The notes: generated from the letters alone by a model not told the origin. A stretch of 64,000 nucleotides of DNA from Lingula anatina (GCF_001039355.2 NW_019775408.1:172144-236143); one strand, 5' to 3'. Counted from the stretch's first letter, positions 1-14,000 are shown. Numbers and translations are program-made.

Positions 1-992
1 CTCTTCAGTTCTGCTTTTTCGCGGGCCTCCAGAATTTCGCTTCTGTCCTTGGCAATGAGCACTTCATTCAGGGCAGCAATAGTCTTGTCTTGTTGGGCAA
101 GTCTTTCACATTTTGCCCTCAAGTCTTTCTTAAGAACTTCTAAAAGATAAAACCAATATCGGTTGAATTCGTCTAGTCCCCAATTCTGGTAACACGTTAC
201 ACATTTCAATATCATTCTAAATATCTCCATCTTATACGAAACGGAAACAATACAATATCTAAATTTACAAGAAAAGTTAATAATGGATTTAACAATACCT
301 ACCGAGTTCATCTTTCTTTACTGAAACTTCATTCTGGGCGGCCAACTTTTCTTCACGAAGTGTTGTGTTTTGCTGTTTTACAATTTTCAGTGCCTGCTCT
401 TTTTCCTCACACATCTGCTCAATCATTGCTGTCAAAAAATGTCACATGATAACAACATCGTCATTAAAAATCCGCTGTTTTTCGAATACGCTAAGAACTT
501 ATTGGCTAAATATTGTTCCACCATGTTGGGAAAATTAGTTATACCAAATAGTGCACTGCAGAGGGATGAACATTTTAAATGATTAAATGATATGCAGCAT
601 CGCAACTTAGGTTTTGTTCATTATGCATGTTGCTGAAATGAATCCATAAACTCACCAATGTTGTTTTCTGAGTCAGCAATGTGGCTTGACGTATTTTCCA
701 TTTTGTCCTCAAGATCGGCAATATGAAGGGTTTTCTCGTTTACATCCTTCACAGTTTGCCTCATCGTCAAGAGGGCGTGGTTCAGGCTGTTTTTCAATGT
801 GTTGAAATCTTGAATCTTTATCTGATAATGCTGAGGATCAACCTTTACGGTGAGATCCCGTAACTCCTTTTTTCTAAATAATCCTAAAACGTAAAAAAAA
901 CACTGTAAAGCAACTAGAATTTCAAAGTTTGTTTAAAGTGGAATTTTTGCGACGTGAACCGCTGTTACATCATAACAAAACAACTTACCCAT
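1..992 (-). CDS. Coiled-coil protein, N-terminal part (gene runs off the left edge)
   Basis: Four coding exons join in one frame: 989-992 (ATG plus one base, directly followed by GTAAG), 656-883, 303-428 and 1-139 (incomplete). The visible 165 residues start MGLFRKKELRDL, then become Lys/Glu/Gln-rich with leucines spaced as in a coiled coil (for example DLEDKMENTSSHIADSENN, then EQMCEEKEQALK). No enzyme motif, signal peptide or membrane segment is visible. The N-terminal Met-Gly followed by a basic patch could suggest N-myristoylation, but residue 6 is Lys rather than Ser/Thr, so this is weak. I do not recognise the family; a cytoskeletal or scaffold role is only a guess from the coiled coil. 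The short first coding exon was chosen because its single leftover G completes the GGA codon at the next exon. An alternative first exon lies at 2008-2011. Confidence 0.72.
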
Positions 993-1055
993 CGTCAAAT
1001 TTTATCTATCTGTTCATATCTCCGTAGCTACATGAACATTTGGTTGATATGAATA

Positions 1056-1080
1056 TGACATCACTCTGTCTATGACGCAA
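1056..1080. promoter_or_regulatory. CRE-like pair upstream of first exon 1
   Basis: TGACATCA (1056-1063) and TGACGCAA (1073-1080) are 17 bases apart start to start, 64 bases upstream of the ATG at 992. They are one-base variants of the CREB/ATF site TGACGTCA. The same pair with the same spacing occurs at 2082-2106. Confidence 0.5.
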
Positions 1081-2007
1081 CACAGAGAGAGCGTCGAGCA
1101 AAATACTTGGCGTCTTCAAAGGCAAAAATAGTACAAACTCTGTTGCTCGGCTTTTCACGTCGAACCCTAAGATCATGCATGTACATAATATTTTTTACGC
1201 AATCTATAGAACATATAACATTGACACATTACTTTATATGCGCAAGCTCTATCACCTACGACATTTTCACACGCTTCCGTTACCAAGATTCATTTTCACC
1301 AAAATATCTTAACACATATTGAGCACGGCTGTAAATGCAAACTTTGTGTTCGGAAAAAATAACTGGGACATTTTCACAAAAGAACTCATGGCCGGCACAT
1401 CCTTATTTTATGATTTACTTCATGACTTTGCAAAATAGAGTTAAAATAGGTCTAGCGTCATCACTGTGGATAAATATAATTTAATGCAAGCACATTTTTT
1501 TTTTTTTTGAAAGTCCATGGGGCTTGGTGACCAAAAAGAGCATGGTGTAATACAGAAAAATGAATTCAAGACCGATTTTCGACTGAAATTGTTTGGTAAT
1601 AAAAAAAAATAATAAAATCAAGGCAGGCGGAGTTAACAGGGCCAAACGTAGAGAAAACTAATGCGCTTCATCATCATTCCCAGTAAAAATATGTTCAATG
1701 CAGAATAAACCGAGTCAGGTTTTCTTTTGAACCGTTAACAAAAGAAAATGTCAAACTGTTCGGAAGCTGTAGATTACAATTTTTGTCAATTCTGATTTTA
1801 TTGAAAAGAATTATCTCGTAATCAAGACTTTGGGTCCTATGTCTTTATTTAATGTATAGGCCTAGCGCATAGGTACATTTCTTCATTTGGAAAAAAATAT
1901 ATATTCAGGTTATCGAATTCTATGCGACTAGGAACTTGTTTCACGGGCATTTCGTGCCATAAAATTAGATTAATTACGTTCAGTCTACAAAATGAAATAG
2001 TACTTAC

Positions 2008-2011
2008 CCAT
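2008..2011 (-). other. Alternative first coding exon (ATGG) of the coiled-coil gene
   Basis: On the minus strand ATGG is followed by a consensus donor GTAAGTA, exactly as at 989-992. Spliced to the exon at 883 it would give the same Met-Gly start, so the two first exons would encode an identical protein from different promoters. This is inferred from sequence; usage of either exon is not shown. Confidence 0.5.
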
Positions 2012-2081
2012 ATTAATGTGTCAATTATATTGCTTCTGTATCAATGTAAATACAAACATAACTTTATGGTTGACAAGAGAA

Positions 2082-2142
2082 TGACGTCAACCTCTTTATG
2101 ACGTAACATACCGTTAACGTTACGCCATAAGGGCGTAACGTT
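2082..2142. promoter_or_regulatory. CRE pair and 11-base inverted repeat upstream of first exon 2
   Basis: A perfect palindromic CRE TGACGTCA (2082-2089) is followed by TGACGTAA (2099-2106), again 17 bases apart. Just beyond is a perfect inverted repeat, AACGTTACGCC at 2116-2126 and its complement at 2132-2142, with a 5-base loop. All lie within about 130 bases upstream of the alternative ATG at 2011, so this is a likely promoter controlled by bZIP factors (inference). Confidence 0.5.
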
Positions 2143-4103
2143 CACAGATAAAACACTGCTGTTGACTGTCAATTTAACGTCAGCTCCTGAACTGCATATA
2201 TCATTTATTTTCAAATTTATTCATGAACTTTATTTATATGAAGCATGTCTGTCAAACTCAATTCACCATCTCTTACCAAAAATTCAAAATACGAAATAAA
2301 ATAATAATTGACTTACAAAAACACCTCCCCAACCCAAACTGAACGTTATTGTCATACAAAATTGTTACAAAAATAACTAAATCTCTGAAAACAAATATAT
2401 CTGCTTGTTCCAGATCTTCGTTCATCCATGCCGTTTTTTAAAAGTCAAAACATTTTACAGAAATTGTGCTTTACTTGTTCTTTACTTTTCAGTACAGGTT
2501 TGTATGTCAGTTTTACCACTAAAATAACATGGGTGGTTATGTTGAGAATTGCATATGATTCACAACAATAAAATGTAATAGAAATCAAAATAAAATATCC
2601 TATTAGAGTTTGAACTATATGCATACATTATGATAATAAACACATACACGTAAATGCAAATACGAAGTAAAGAAATCTGAAGGTAGCTGATGCATAGGTA
2701 CATATTTTGTATATATGTGAAGATGCTTTCTATCAAATTGCAATTATACCAGCACCTCAAAGTATATTCTAACTGGAAACTGTATATTAAAGAATTCTTC
2801 TTTTTACAAAAATGCCCCACAAAAAAAGTCAAAATGTTTTGGTTGAAGCTAGTAAAAAGTTGCACATATCAATGTATTTAAAAGGTATATTTTGTTCAAA
2901 TAGTTTTTACACAATATGAGTATTCTTATAACATCAATTAAAAAAATAAAGTAAGACTACGTCCTGTATTAATAACTTGACCAAATGGTTCACTTTTATG
3001 ATAATAAGTTATGTCACTATCCCATCATAATGCCTAATTGTAACCAAACAAGTGACTGCACAGTTACAATGGAAGGACTATTTTTTTTTCATCACCAGGC
3101 CCCATTTTTTTTTTTTTAAGTCATTTTCCTGCCTTAGTGACTAGGACTTCCATGAGCGTGCTGTAACACTGTTCATGATTGGATAAGATGTGCACATGTG
3201 ACTATGTAACTTTGGTAATTAAGTTTCTAGCCAGGGAACCTGACTTACATGGCTTTTGTTTTCGTAAAATTGGGGCCAGTCTCTCTCTTTATCTGACAGT
3301 GCACATATGGTTCAATTACAATCAGAACTGATGTAAAACACATTTAGAGGTCCAATATACTCCAAATAGTGTAAGTTATACTAATTAGAGCTCACTGTTA
3401 AATAATTAAGAAAATTCTATTTTTTGTACAAAAATATGAAACATCGACCAAATGGTTTAACATTTTTAGCCAAAGCAAATCATATTCACCTTTTACATTC
3501 TAATGATACCTTGCATATTAAACCTAACTATATAATATAAATATTAAAGCCTGTATTATTTTACATAAAGAGAAAAATATACCCTGACTAGCACATCTGA
3601 CACTCTGCAGCATTCTTTATTCAGCATTTCTTTTTTTAATATCACAGGTTATACAGCAAAGATCTTTCTCCGTATGCTATAAAATATATACAACAAAATA
3701 TATGTTTATTTAGGTATTTCCTAAAGCAAAGATATCACCACACTGACTGACATCAATTCCCAACCCCAACCAGGGATTTAAACTCTAAATTCTCTGCATC
3801 TTTTTTTCCCTTAACAAAATCTCACCTTTATGATCTTCAAATTTAAAATTAAGGTAGGTACAAAAAAGAGAACTAAATTCAAACTGGCCAGAAAAAAACT
3901 TAATCAACCTTTGGTTCACTGGTCAAATGAAACAAAAACCGTTTCCCCAGCATCTCATGGTAAATAGGTCACTGGTAATCCCACAATGCAACACTCCAAA
4001 TATAAAAGTGGGTATTTTATATTTCAGTAAATCAACATTTGCCGTATATCACTGTGGAAAAAATATCCCTGAGTAATATATCCTGTACAAATTAGACTTC
4101 GCC
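2143..4103. other. Intergenic sequence and 3' UTR of the adhesion GPCR
   Basis: AT-rich sequence without a supported gene. The part next to 4103 should be the receptor's 3' UTR. A minus-strand AATAAA at 3705-3710 is a possible polyadenylation signal about 400 bases past the stop codon. Short ORFs around 2560-2880 are low-complexity and overlap on both strands, and I do not accept them. Confidence 0.5.
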
Positions 4104-6724
4104 CTAGTTTCCACCATTGTAAGCATGGTTCTTGTATTGAAGCTCAGTATACCCGGAGCTGTCTGTTGTATAGCCGGTGCTGGTTGTATTCGCATTACTG
4201 GATCTTCTCGGTGTGCTGCTCCCATCGCCATTGCTGTTGGTATTATTACTGGAAGAAACCATGTTAGCTTTTTCGTATTTCTCTCTCCTGTGTTGTTTCT
4301 TGCAGCAGAGGCGTTGCCAGGCCTCACGAACGCGAGGCTCACGGATATTGTGGAAGATAAAGATGAGGAAGCCTTGAATGGCGTTGAAAATGCAGAAGAG
4401 GTATTGGAAGACTAGGCGTGCATCTGCGATGGCAAAGAAACCGAAAACCCAAGTCAATCCTGAAATCGCGAAAAATATGAAGTGTTAAACTGTGTAATTC
4501 AATGGATGGTTTTATGTTCAAAATCAATTATAAATCTCATACAATAATCTCACTAATAGTATCCGGTCCTGCGTCCTAGAAACTAACTGACTCTTTTCCT
4601 CCACTCAGACAATCCACCAACTGTCTCAAAAAATGTTGATGGATAACTAACCTAATACAACAAAGCAGCATATCCCAGCTCTCAGATGGACCATGGCAAC
4701 TTTGTGCTTGGACTGGTTGGTGCGGATATTTTTGGGCCTATCACAGGTCAGCCCTTTGATCACCAGTATAAAGATAATGGTATTGGCAAGTATGATGGTA
4801 CCAACTGGGATAAGGAAGGAATAATAGAAAGCTGTAGTCTTCATCCAGCAGCTGAAAAATACGAGAAAAAATTGTTATTCTTATGTTTATATATCAAGCA
4901 GTTTTTGACTGACAAATAGTGAAGAATGGTCCTTTGAAAAATTACTTAACATACTGAGTATCTGAAATTCTCCCTTAGGTGTCAAATATCCGACTGAGAG
5001 CAACTGGTAAGAATAGACATATTAGAAACTGGATATTTCCTCATGATTAATCAATTCAGAGTAAATATGATGCGATTTGAGCTGAGGGCATCAGCAGACA
5101 TCAAACACATACACTGGGATTCTACTTCAATTACAAATTATTTCAGCATTTCACTTTAAAATGCCCATTATGTTTTATTTTACACAGAATACTACAAAAA
5201 GTCGTGATCACAGCAAAAGCAATATGAACTGAAATACAAATTCATACAAAATAAAGACAGACTCAATTGCCAAACTAGCATGATAACACCATTAATTAGC
5301 TTATAGAAAACCCTAAACATTTTAACCATCATAATTATTATAGTTGTAACTTACTATTCTTCCCCTCCTTTATACAGATCCACATCAATACCCAGGACAA
5401 CAGCACATGCTATGGCAGGAATCACTGAAAGCAATGGTATGGTGAGGAACACATACAACTAGTGCATTATATAAGCAGGCTAGTGCAATATGTAACATAC
5501 AGTGGAGACACTCCAGAGTAAACTTTAGTCAAATCAATGAGAATGTTGTAATCTGGCAAAGAAAATTATATGTTACTTTCTTTTTTATTCTCAATCCAGA
5601 ACTGCTGATTTAGCATAAAAATTTAGTTTTAAATTGATTAAAATAATGTTACTATTGTTTAAAGTGTTAACCTACAGTATACCCAGGTTGTCCATGCATT
5701 CACACTTACAGAAATACAATATCAACTTGTTATAATAGAATTGCTTGTGCAACAATTGCTGTCCTGAACAAGACAAGACCAAGAGCAATGGCCAACGTGA
5801 CACATGACACACATTTTAAACATTTAACTTTAACCTTCATGCTTAACAGACATAACCATTTTTGCAATAATCTTTGTTGACTCATATATATAATTATAAT
5901 GAAATAAAAGGACAATGTCCCATACTCACGCCATGCAGGAATTGCTGCCTTAAGGATAAATTTAGAGATGTATGTTCCAAGAACTTTGACAAAATCCAAG
6001 TATTGCAAAATGGCCTCAACCAACATCCACATAAAAGATGCCAAGATGAAATAATGGAGGAGTACTGCTACAGCAATACAGCCTGCATAAGACTGGGTCT
6101 GATTAATTCCTGCCAGAAATATGATGTTGCTACACAAGATGGCAAGGGCCAGGTTGAACAAAGTCTGCTGTGTTCGTCCCTGACGTAATTTCCTGAAAAA
6201 ATTTAGTTATGAATTAACATGTTTTGACCAGATTTGCTTCAGAGAATAGTTTGTAACAAACCCCCTCAAATGTGAAGGGCATGGCATTTTTCAATTGTGT
6301 GAATTTAGATACTGCAATGAATCAAAACTATACATTTTCACTGTACTTCTTTACCTAAAAATAGTGTAACAACTCTCGTACTTTACATCATCAAAACCTG
6401 CACTGGAACACAACTGATTCCCTTTACAAAGACAGAATAGTAACTGTAATATTATTCAATTTCCAATACTATCATCCAATATTCAAACCATGCTAACAGG
6501 CTGAAGACATTTCCCAAAGATTACAAACTCGATACTTGAGGAAAAATAAGGACAGCCCATCTTTAATGGCCTGGCTATTTTGAGTTGTTCACTCACTTAA
6601 AGCATATAAAGGTCAATATGACCATGCTGAGTCCTGCTATTGAGAGTGACAGTCCAATAATGGTGATGATACTCAGGGCAAGCTTGTTTTCCTGGGAGAT
6701 TCCATTCTCTTGACCATAGAGGTC
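4104..6724 (-). other. aGPCR: seven-transmembrane region and cytoplasmic tail
   Basis: TM1 is in 6597-6724 (IITIIGLSLSIAGL); TM2 and TM3 in 5930-6192 (LFNLALAILCSNII; the conserved TM3 Cys in SYAGCIAVAVLLHY); TM4 across 5930 and 5355-5424 (IPAIACAVVLGID); TM5 in 4652-4851 (CWMKTTAFYYSFLIP with the loop-2 Cys); TM6 and TM7 in 4104-4459 (LTWVFGFFAI, LFCIFNAIQGFLIF). The tail of about 75 residues has a basic CCKKQHRREK patch, a Ser/Asn-rich stretch and YTTDSSGYTELQYKN. It has no PDZ ligand of the usual S/T-x-V type. Confidence 0.92.
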
Positions 6725-7957
6725 CTGGAAAACATTATCAAGTGATAGAAAAATAGTCTCAGAAAAAAATTATAAAAATCCAGAAAACATGATATTGAAT
6801 AATGAAAATTTTGTCTTGACTAAATAAAAGAGGTCCTGGAAAGCATTATCAAGTGAAAGAAAAATTGACAAAAAATAAAAATCCAGAAAACAACACGAGA
6901 TTGGTACTCCATAGCCACTTTCTGATACTCAATGCAATGTTCCAACTTGCAATTTTTTGACAAATTAAAATAAATAAGAATTAATTCCCATGACCTTCTA
7001 TAATAAAAAGGAAAACATGAGAACAAAACCTGCAAAGCTCACTCACCACAAGCACAGCAAAGTTAGTCAAGTGGTCACAGTGGCACACATAGCGGCCATT
7101 TTTCATCCCTTGGTAAGTACACCCGTCGCTTGACCACCCACCAAAACCACCATTTAGTGAGAAGTCCCAAAACTCACACACTGTGTTGTTGAACTGGTAG
7201 GAATCTGAGAAATTCTGAAATGTGGAGTATATGATCCCACTACAAACACTGACAAGTTCTAACTCCTGTGTTTTCAAAAATGAAATTTTCAACATTACAT
7301 CAACATCAATTCTCTAGAACAATATCTATTATCTCTACTTGAACAGCATGAACTTTTGTATGATTTTAATTTTTGTTGAGGCAAGAACTTACCCAAAAAG
7401 ATAAAGCACAAGAAGATAGCCCTTACCTTCAGTGGCTTATACACAGTAACTACTGGTTGTTGGAGTCCCTTAATTTGTTTCCCTCCCACTGCAGCAGCCA
7501 CCACCCTGCTATTGGAGGTGTGAATACTGTCAAATTGAACACTACTATTCAGTTCCTGCTGGCTCAGGAAGAATGAGGACTCCTGGTACACAGTGAATGT
7601 CACCCGACTGGTTTTACTGTCTGAAAATAAAATGAAAAAATCCTTTAAGGGAAACCATAAAAATCCTTATTACGTTTTTTTTTTTTTTTGAGAGAGAGAG
7701 AGAGATATGTAGGTCTGTGTAAAAGTAAGGTACGGTACTTAATAATTTCTAAGAATTAGAACATTCCAATTGAGTGAGAGCAACAAAATTAAAAAGGAGG
7801 TGACTCTATAAAAGCACCACAAATGCCATATAGAAATATTATTTGTACCTGGAAGTTGATAATTTTTGCCCATCTAAAAGAGTGAGTCATAACCATACTT
7901 TTAAATTTGAGCAAAACTATTGAGGGCAATTTATCAAATTATGACAACAGAACTTAA

Positions 7958-8013
<56 letters not shown>

Positions 8014-11000
8014 TTTGGAACTTTGACACTCCATCCTCAAATATATCAAACACAGGGCAGACCACAGCTATTATGCCACCTACAGAACTTCTACATCTTA
8101 AACAAATTCCAGATTTTTATATCAAATTATGCTGCAGAGCTAACTAAAAAAAGCAACTGATTCTGAATTAGTTAATTTTCATACTCACCTCTGTCAAATA
8201 TCTCTTTGGGCAAAATAATGGCAGCATCTGTCTCAGAGTAATCGATACCAGAGGTATTGGCTCCATATATGGTGCTGAGATCGTTGTTGTTAAGTTCCCC
8301 GTTCCCTTGCCCCATCCTACTTTGCAGACCAATCACAGGATCATTGGGATCGACATCCCAAATTTCAATGGCAACATTCGGGCGAACAAACCGCTTTTTC
8401 TTTCTGCCTCTCAATTTAAATTTTCTGGCAAATCTTTCAAGTGCGCCTGTTATCCTGTAATGAGATTATATGCATACATGCAGAGGTGGATCCAGATATA
8501 TTTTCTGACAGTCTTCCAAATTATCTTTGTTGAACCATCCTCCATTTTTGATCATCTTCCAACAACAACAACAAAAAAGAAAAAAATTAGATGGTAGTAA
8601 TCATGTAAACTCAAAAAAATTCTGACCATTTTCTGCAAGACCCAAAAGATGGCTTCTGACATGTTCAATCTCCTATGTGATCAGTTACTATTTCTGTACA
8701 AAAGTTTATGTCATACATATCAACAATACTGACACCACTTCCAAGGATGGTTTCAAATGTATACTATTTAAACCATATATTCATATCATCCAATTTTTTC
8801 TCATTTAAATCTACAACTCCTGCAAATACAATGCAGTGAAACCTAAGTAAGAAGAAGAATCTTAGTAAGATATTTGTCACCAACCTTGATGAGGAGTTAT
8901 CAAATCTTTGGGCAACTGCAATATTTCTTCTTCCAGAACGGAGGACATTATTCACAGTTCTCAACAGATCCACACCAATCTGTACAGAAAAATTTAACAC
9001 ATGGTGGTTGAATTTAACATGGTAAGTTACTGCTGTAAAACAAGACAGCCTACTGTATCAATTTCAATCTTAGCAAATATGACAGAGCTGCTGCCATTGG
9101 GAATATCAGAGATAAAAAACAAGTGCAAATAACATCATTCTTACCATTCTTCAATTCTCATTTTTGAAGAAGAAAAAAAAAAAATTGAAAATTTTAAAGG
9201 GAAATTCTTTCTTTAAAAAATTACCAATTCTGAATCATCTACTTATCTATTTATTCACTGTATTTATCAATCTGGCTATTTTCACTTTTCTTGGCTTTAT
9301 TCATTTTTTTTTTTTTTTTGGAGGAGGGGGGGGGGACTGAGAAGTTCTTTAATTGATAAACATTCTCTCTGAAAGTCAAACTGCCCTCTACCTCGTCAGT
9401 GACATTTTCCACCTCAGACACAGCATCTATGATTTGGGAGGTGTAGATAATATCTGTTGACGTGAGCTCAGTTCCATTTTCCTCGGTAAGATTGGCCGCA
9501 TTGCTGACAATTTCTACTACATTGTCTGCAGTTGTGTTAATCTACAAATGAAGAGTAAAAATTTTAGCTTTTCGGCAATGTNAAAATTTTTAGCTTTATG
9601 GCAGTATGATACTTCACATGATTAAAAAAAAAAACAAACTGAACATGCAGCTACCTTTTAAATTTTTTTCTTGACCTGACAACTTGAGTGTGCAATTAAA
9701 CAGAAAAACCTAGAGGATAATGAAAAACTTTAAAATAATTTAGGTTTCTTACATTTGCCAGTAATCCTAGTTTTGGCGTGAGACTGGATACTTTCACCTG
9801 ACAATTTAAGGTGACCACTCCCCAATCAGCACCATAGGTGAAGTTGCCTTGACAAGGTCTTGTACCAAGGGGTATGCCAGATTCTTATAGAAATCAAAGA
9901 CATACAAATTGTTTGATTACAGCAGGTATGGCACACTCAACTATAAAATATGCTAAAGGGACAAGGCTTTAAAACAAAATAACACTGGATATGAAATACA
10001 AAGCCTTAGGTCACAATTGATTTTTTTATTGTCACCTGGATCTTGATCATATATTATATATATATATTATGATGAATCACTTTTTCTGTAATGTATTAAA
10101 ATTATAATATCTAGATTGCTAAATTAAAAAAAAAAAGATCTTATGTTAAAAACTTGTCTACTTGCAGTCATTTGAAATAAAGTTTTCAGTAAAACTTTGT
10201 TGGAGCTCAATTTAAAGTATATAACTTTTCATCATTACTTAAAATAACATCCATCCTTGTATTATATATATCTGGGGTAAAATTTGAACTAAGTCTGACA
10301 TAAACTCAGTCGTTTTAACAATGACCTCCAAAATGCAAAACACTGGCTTATGTCTGAAGAACATCAAATATGTAAACATAAGAAAAACATTTGGTATCAA
10401 AAATATGAAAAAAAAACTTACCATCCAAGCATCTCTGCGTGCTGACTGCCACCTCTCCAATATCTGTGACTGGGAAGGTGACGCGCACTCCACTGGGCAT
10501 GAGAACTACCTCTTTGGGGCAAGATTCTGAAATTGTTTCAGTAAAGTTACTGTCTTGTAGAATACTGAATAAACAAAATTCAACTCAGAGAAGCATTTTG
10601 AATAAATTAACTAGAGGATCAGAGAGGCGATACCGCCTCCGAATATTGTACCACCAGCTGGAGCAAGAGCATTCGTATAGACCCCCACATATACAAAATA
10701 AGGAACACAGCCACCAGTCTTGTGCTTGACAAGCTGTAAAAATGCAATCAACAAGAATTTTCAAAATATGCAAAAAATATATATATTACTAAAAATGGTA
10801 CAATCAAAGTTAAGTTCATCGTAAGGTAGGTCAAAGGTCAATTCCAAGGTCACAGTAAATTGCCAGTATATGATTTTATTTTAAACTTCAATAGTAACTA
10901 TGGGCCTATTTCTGCCAGGTTTGGAGTTAAAAGAGAAAGAAATTAGCAGAGNAAAAATTTTAGCTTTTCGGCAATGTGATACTTCACATGATTAAAAATA

Positions 11001-14000
11001 AAAAAACACACACTGCACAAGAAACTACTTGGTAGAACTTCTCAAGTGTGCAATTAAACAGAAAAACCTAGAGAATAATGAAAAACCTTAAAATAATTTA
11101 GGTTTCTTACATTTGCCAGTAATCCTAGTTTTGGTGTGAGACTGGATACTTTCACTTGACAATTTAAGGTGACCACTCCCCAATCAGCACCATAGGTGAA
11201 GTTGCCTTGACAAGGTCTTGTACCAAGGGGTATGCCAGATTCTTTTAGAAATCAAAGACATACAAATTGTTTGATTACAGCAGGTATGGCACACTCAACT
11301 ATAAAATATGCTAAAGGGACAAGGCTTTAAAACAAAATAACACTGGATATGAAATACAAAGCCTTAGGTCACAATTGATTTTTTTATTGTCACCTGGATC
11401 TTGATCATATATTATATATATTATGATGAATCACTTTTTCTGTAATGTATTAAAATTATAATATCTAGATTGCTAAATTAAAAAAAAAAGATCTTATGTT
11501 AAAAACTTGTCTACTTGCAGTCATTTGAAATAAAGTTTTCAGTAAAACTTTGTTGGAGCTCAATTTAAAGTATATAACTTTTCATCATTACTTAAAATAA
11601 CATCCATCCTTGTATTATATATATCTGGGGTAAAATTTGAACTAAGTCTGACATAAACTCAGTCGTTTTAACAATTAATGACCTCCAAAATGCAAAACAC
11701 TGGCTTATGTCTGAAGAACATCAAATATGTAAACATAAGAAAAACATTTGGTATCAAAAATATGAAAAAGAAACTTACCGTCCAAGCATCTCTGAGTGCT
11801 GACTGCCACCTCTCCAATGTCTGTGACTGGGATGGTGACGCGCACTCCACTGGGCATGAGAACTACCTCTTTAGAGCAAGATTCTGAAATTGTTTCAGTA
11901 AAGTTACTGTCTTGTAGAATACTGAATAAACAAAATTCAACTCAGAGAAGCATTTTGAATAAATTAATTAATATATTCATTTTCTGATTTAGTTAGATGG
12001 TTCTGATTTAGTGTCACTGCAAATGCAATTTTCTGTTTTGATTCTTTGCCTGGTTTGCAAAAAAATTGAATAATATCTGGGACTAGGAATTTACAGTTTT
12101 TTGCCTGTTTATTGTCATCATTATTGCAAGAAATTAATCATCTACATGTATCAGCTTTAAATCTTTAAAAAAGAATAGAAGGCTCAGATTGAGAGGAAAG
12201 ATAAATTTTATATTTAGCATTTTTTCCCCTCAATTAATAAAGTTGACTTTTTGACTATTTGGAATTTACTTACTGGTGCTTCGTAGCACAACACTGGAAC
12301 CAATGAACCCATACTGCTCTACAACATCAGAAAGTGCACTTTCCAACTTCTGCACAACCTTATTATCTTCTATCTCCACAGTAATTGGAGAAACTTGTCT
12401 TGCCTGACGAAGAGCACTGACTGCTGATTCAGAAGCTCTGTTTAGTGTGATATAGGCCCTGAAGTCTGCTAGTAGACCACCTGTGCTGACGTACCTGGAA
12501 AATAGGAAGGAGATCCATGTAGGGTTAAATCTATCGAAGCACACATGGAAAGGAATATTATAATACGCTGCTTTGTCCTGTGTAGGAAATTTAAAAGAAA
12601 CAAGAGAGTAACTTCATACAAACATTTAATTGTGTAATTATTGAATGATAAATTATGAGTTTAGTAATCTTAACTGCAGATTTTGAGCAGAATAAAGTAT
12701 CAAGGTTGGCAATTTCAATATAAAATTCTGAATAATTTTAAAGTATTTTAAGTCAAACTAATGAAAATCAATCATTTTCCAATGCAGATAATTGTCAATA
12801 GTTTATGCCAGTCTCTTTATAGTACAGAGCTTACAATAAATATTACAGAGGAGACAGCTGCTGGTCATTAATACTGATTGATATCTGTACCAATAAGAAT
12901 TGTTAACAAACTAATTTAAGAGAAAAATATCAAATAACATTAAGATGTAATTAATTTTTGTAAATCAATTATGAATCGCACTGTGTTATTTATGAATAAG
13001 TTAATTTTCTACATGGTAAATTATTTTAGCAGCTAACAAATACCTAAGTAAACATGCTGCCAACTTGGCCATTTTAATTGTGAATTTATAAATATAACTA
13101 ATAATTTTTAAAAATGAAAATAGAGATAATAAAATATATTCAATTTGTCTTTTCCATTATGTATCGGTGTTCCATCATGCCAATTTCTATTGCATTTATG
13201 ACAATTAAAAGAAAACCAACTCTAAAATCACTCTGAAATTTCAAAAAATAGATGAAAGAAAATGTTATGGTAATAAATTAAAAATAAAACAAACATTAGA
13301 CTACCATATGACAAAATTCATAAAGGTCCAATTTTCATCAGACTTGCTTTCAGATCTGAAGGCTTCTTCACTTTCAAATTTTCACACATGCTGAATTGTT
13401 AAAGTATACAGATGAAGATTGAAATTTGGAGATGAAAAAGCATCACATCTGAAACTTGGGATAATTTTCATGCAACTACTTTAACTAAAATAAACAAATC
13501 ATTCCTAATTGTAAATACAAACAACTATAAATACTAAGACAGATAACAATGATGTTAATCTGCAACAAAAAAGACTAAATTTACAGCCAACAAATCTCCT
13601 GTATAAAATGTTTCAAATCACCCTAAAACAGTGACACATTCAATTTTCTTTCATTTCCTTAATGCTATAACTTGAAATGAATGCAATAATTTACATTATT
13701 CATATAATGAGATAATGTAAACAGATCAAAGTTCCTGCATCAAGATGAAAAATTAACTACAAAAATTCAAAGAATACTATTAAATAATATCACACTTAGG
13801 AAGACAAAGGTGTATTAGTTATCTAAACATGCTCAGGGAAATTAACATTATCTCTGCAAATATCTTTTGTTGATAAGTAAAAACTGAAAATCGTCCTGTT
13901 CAAACAGGGTAGCTGTTTTAAACCAGTTAGCTTTAATTTTAGACAATAAAGAATTTTAAAATATAAATAAAGCTTCTATACACATGCAGCAACTATGAGA

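Noticed and set aside
4125-4415. Plus-strand ORFs over the receptor tail
   Set aside because: Antisense to the TM6/TM7 and tail exon.
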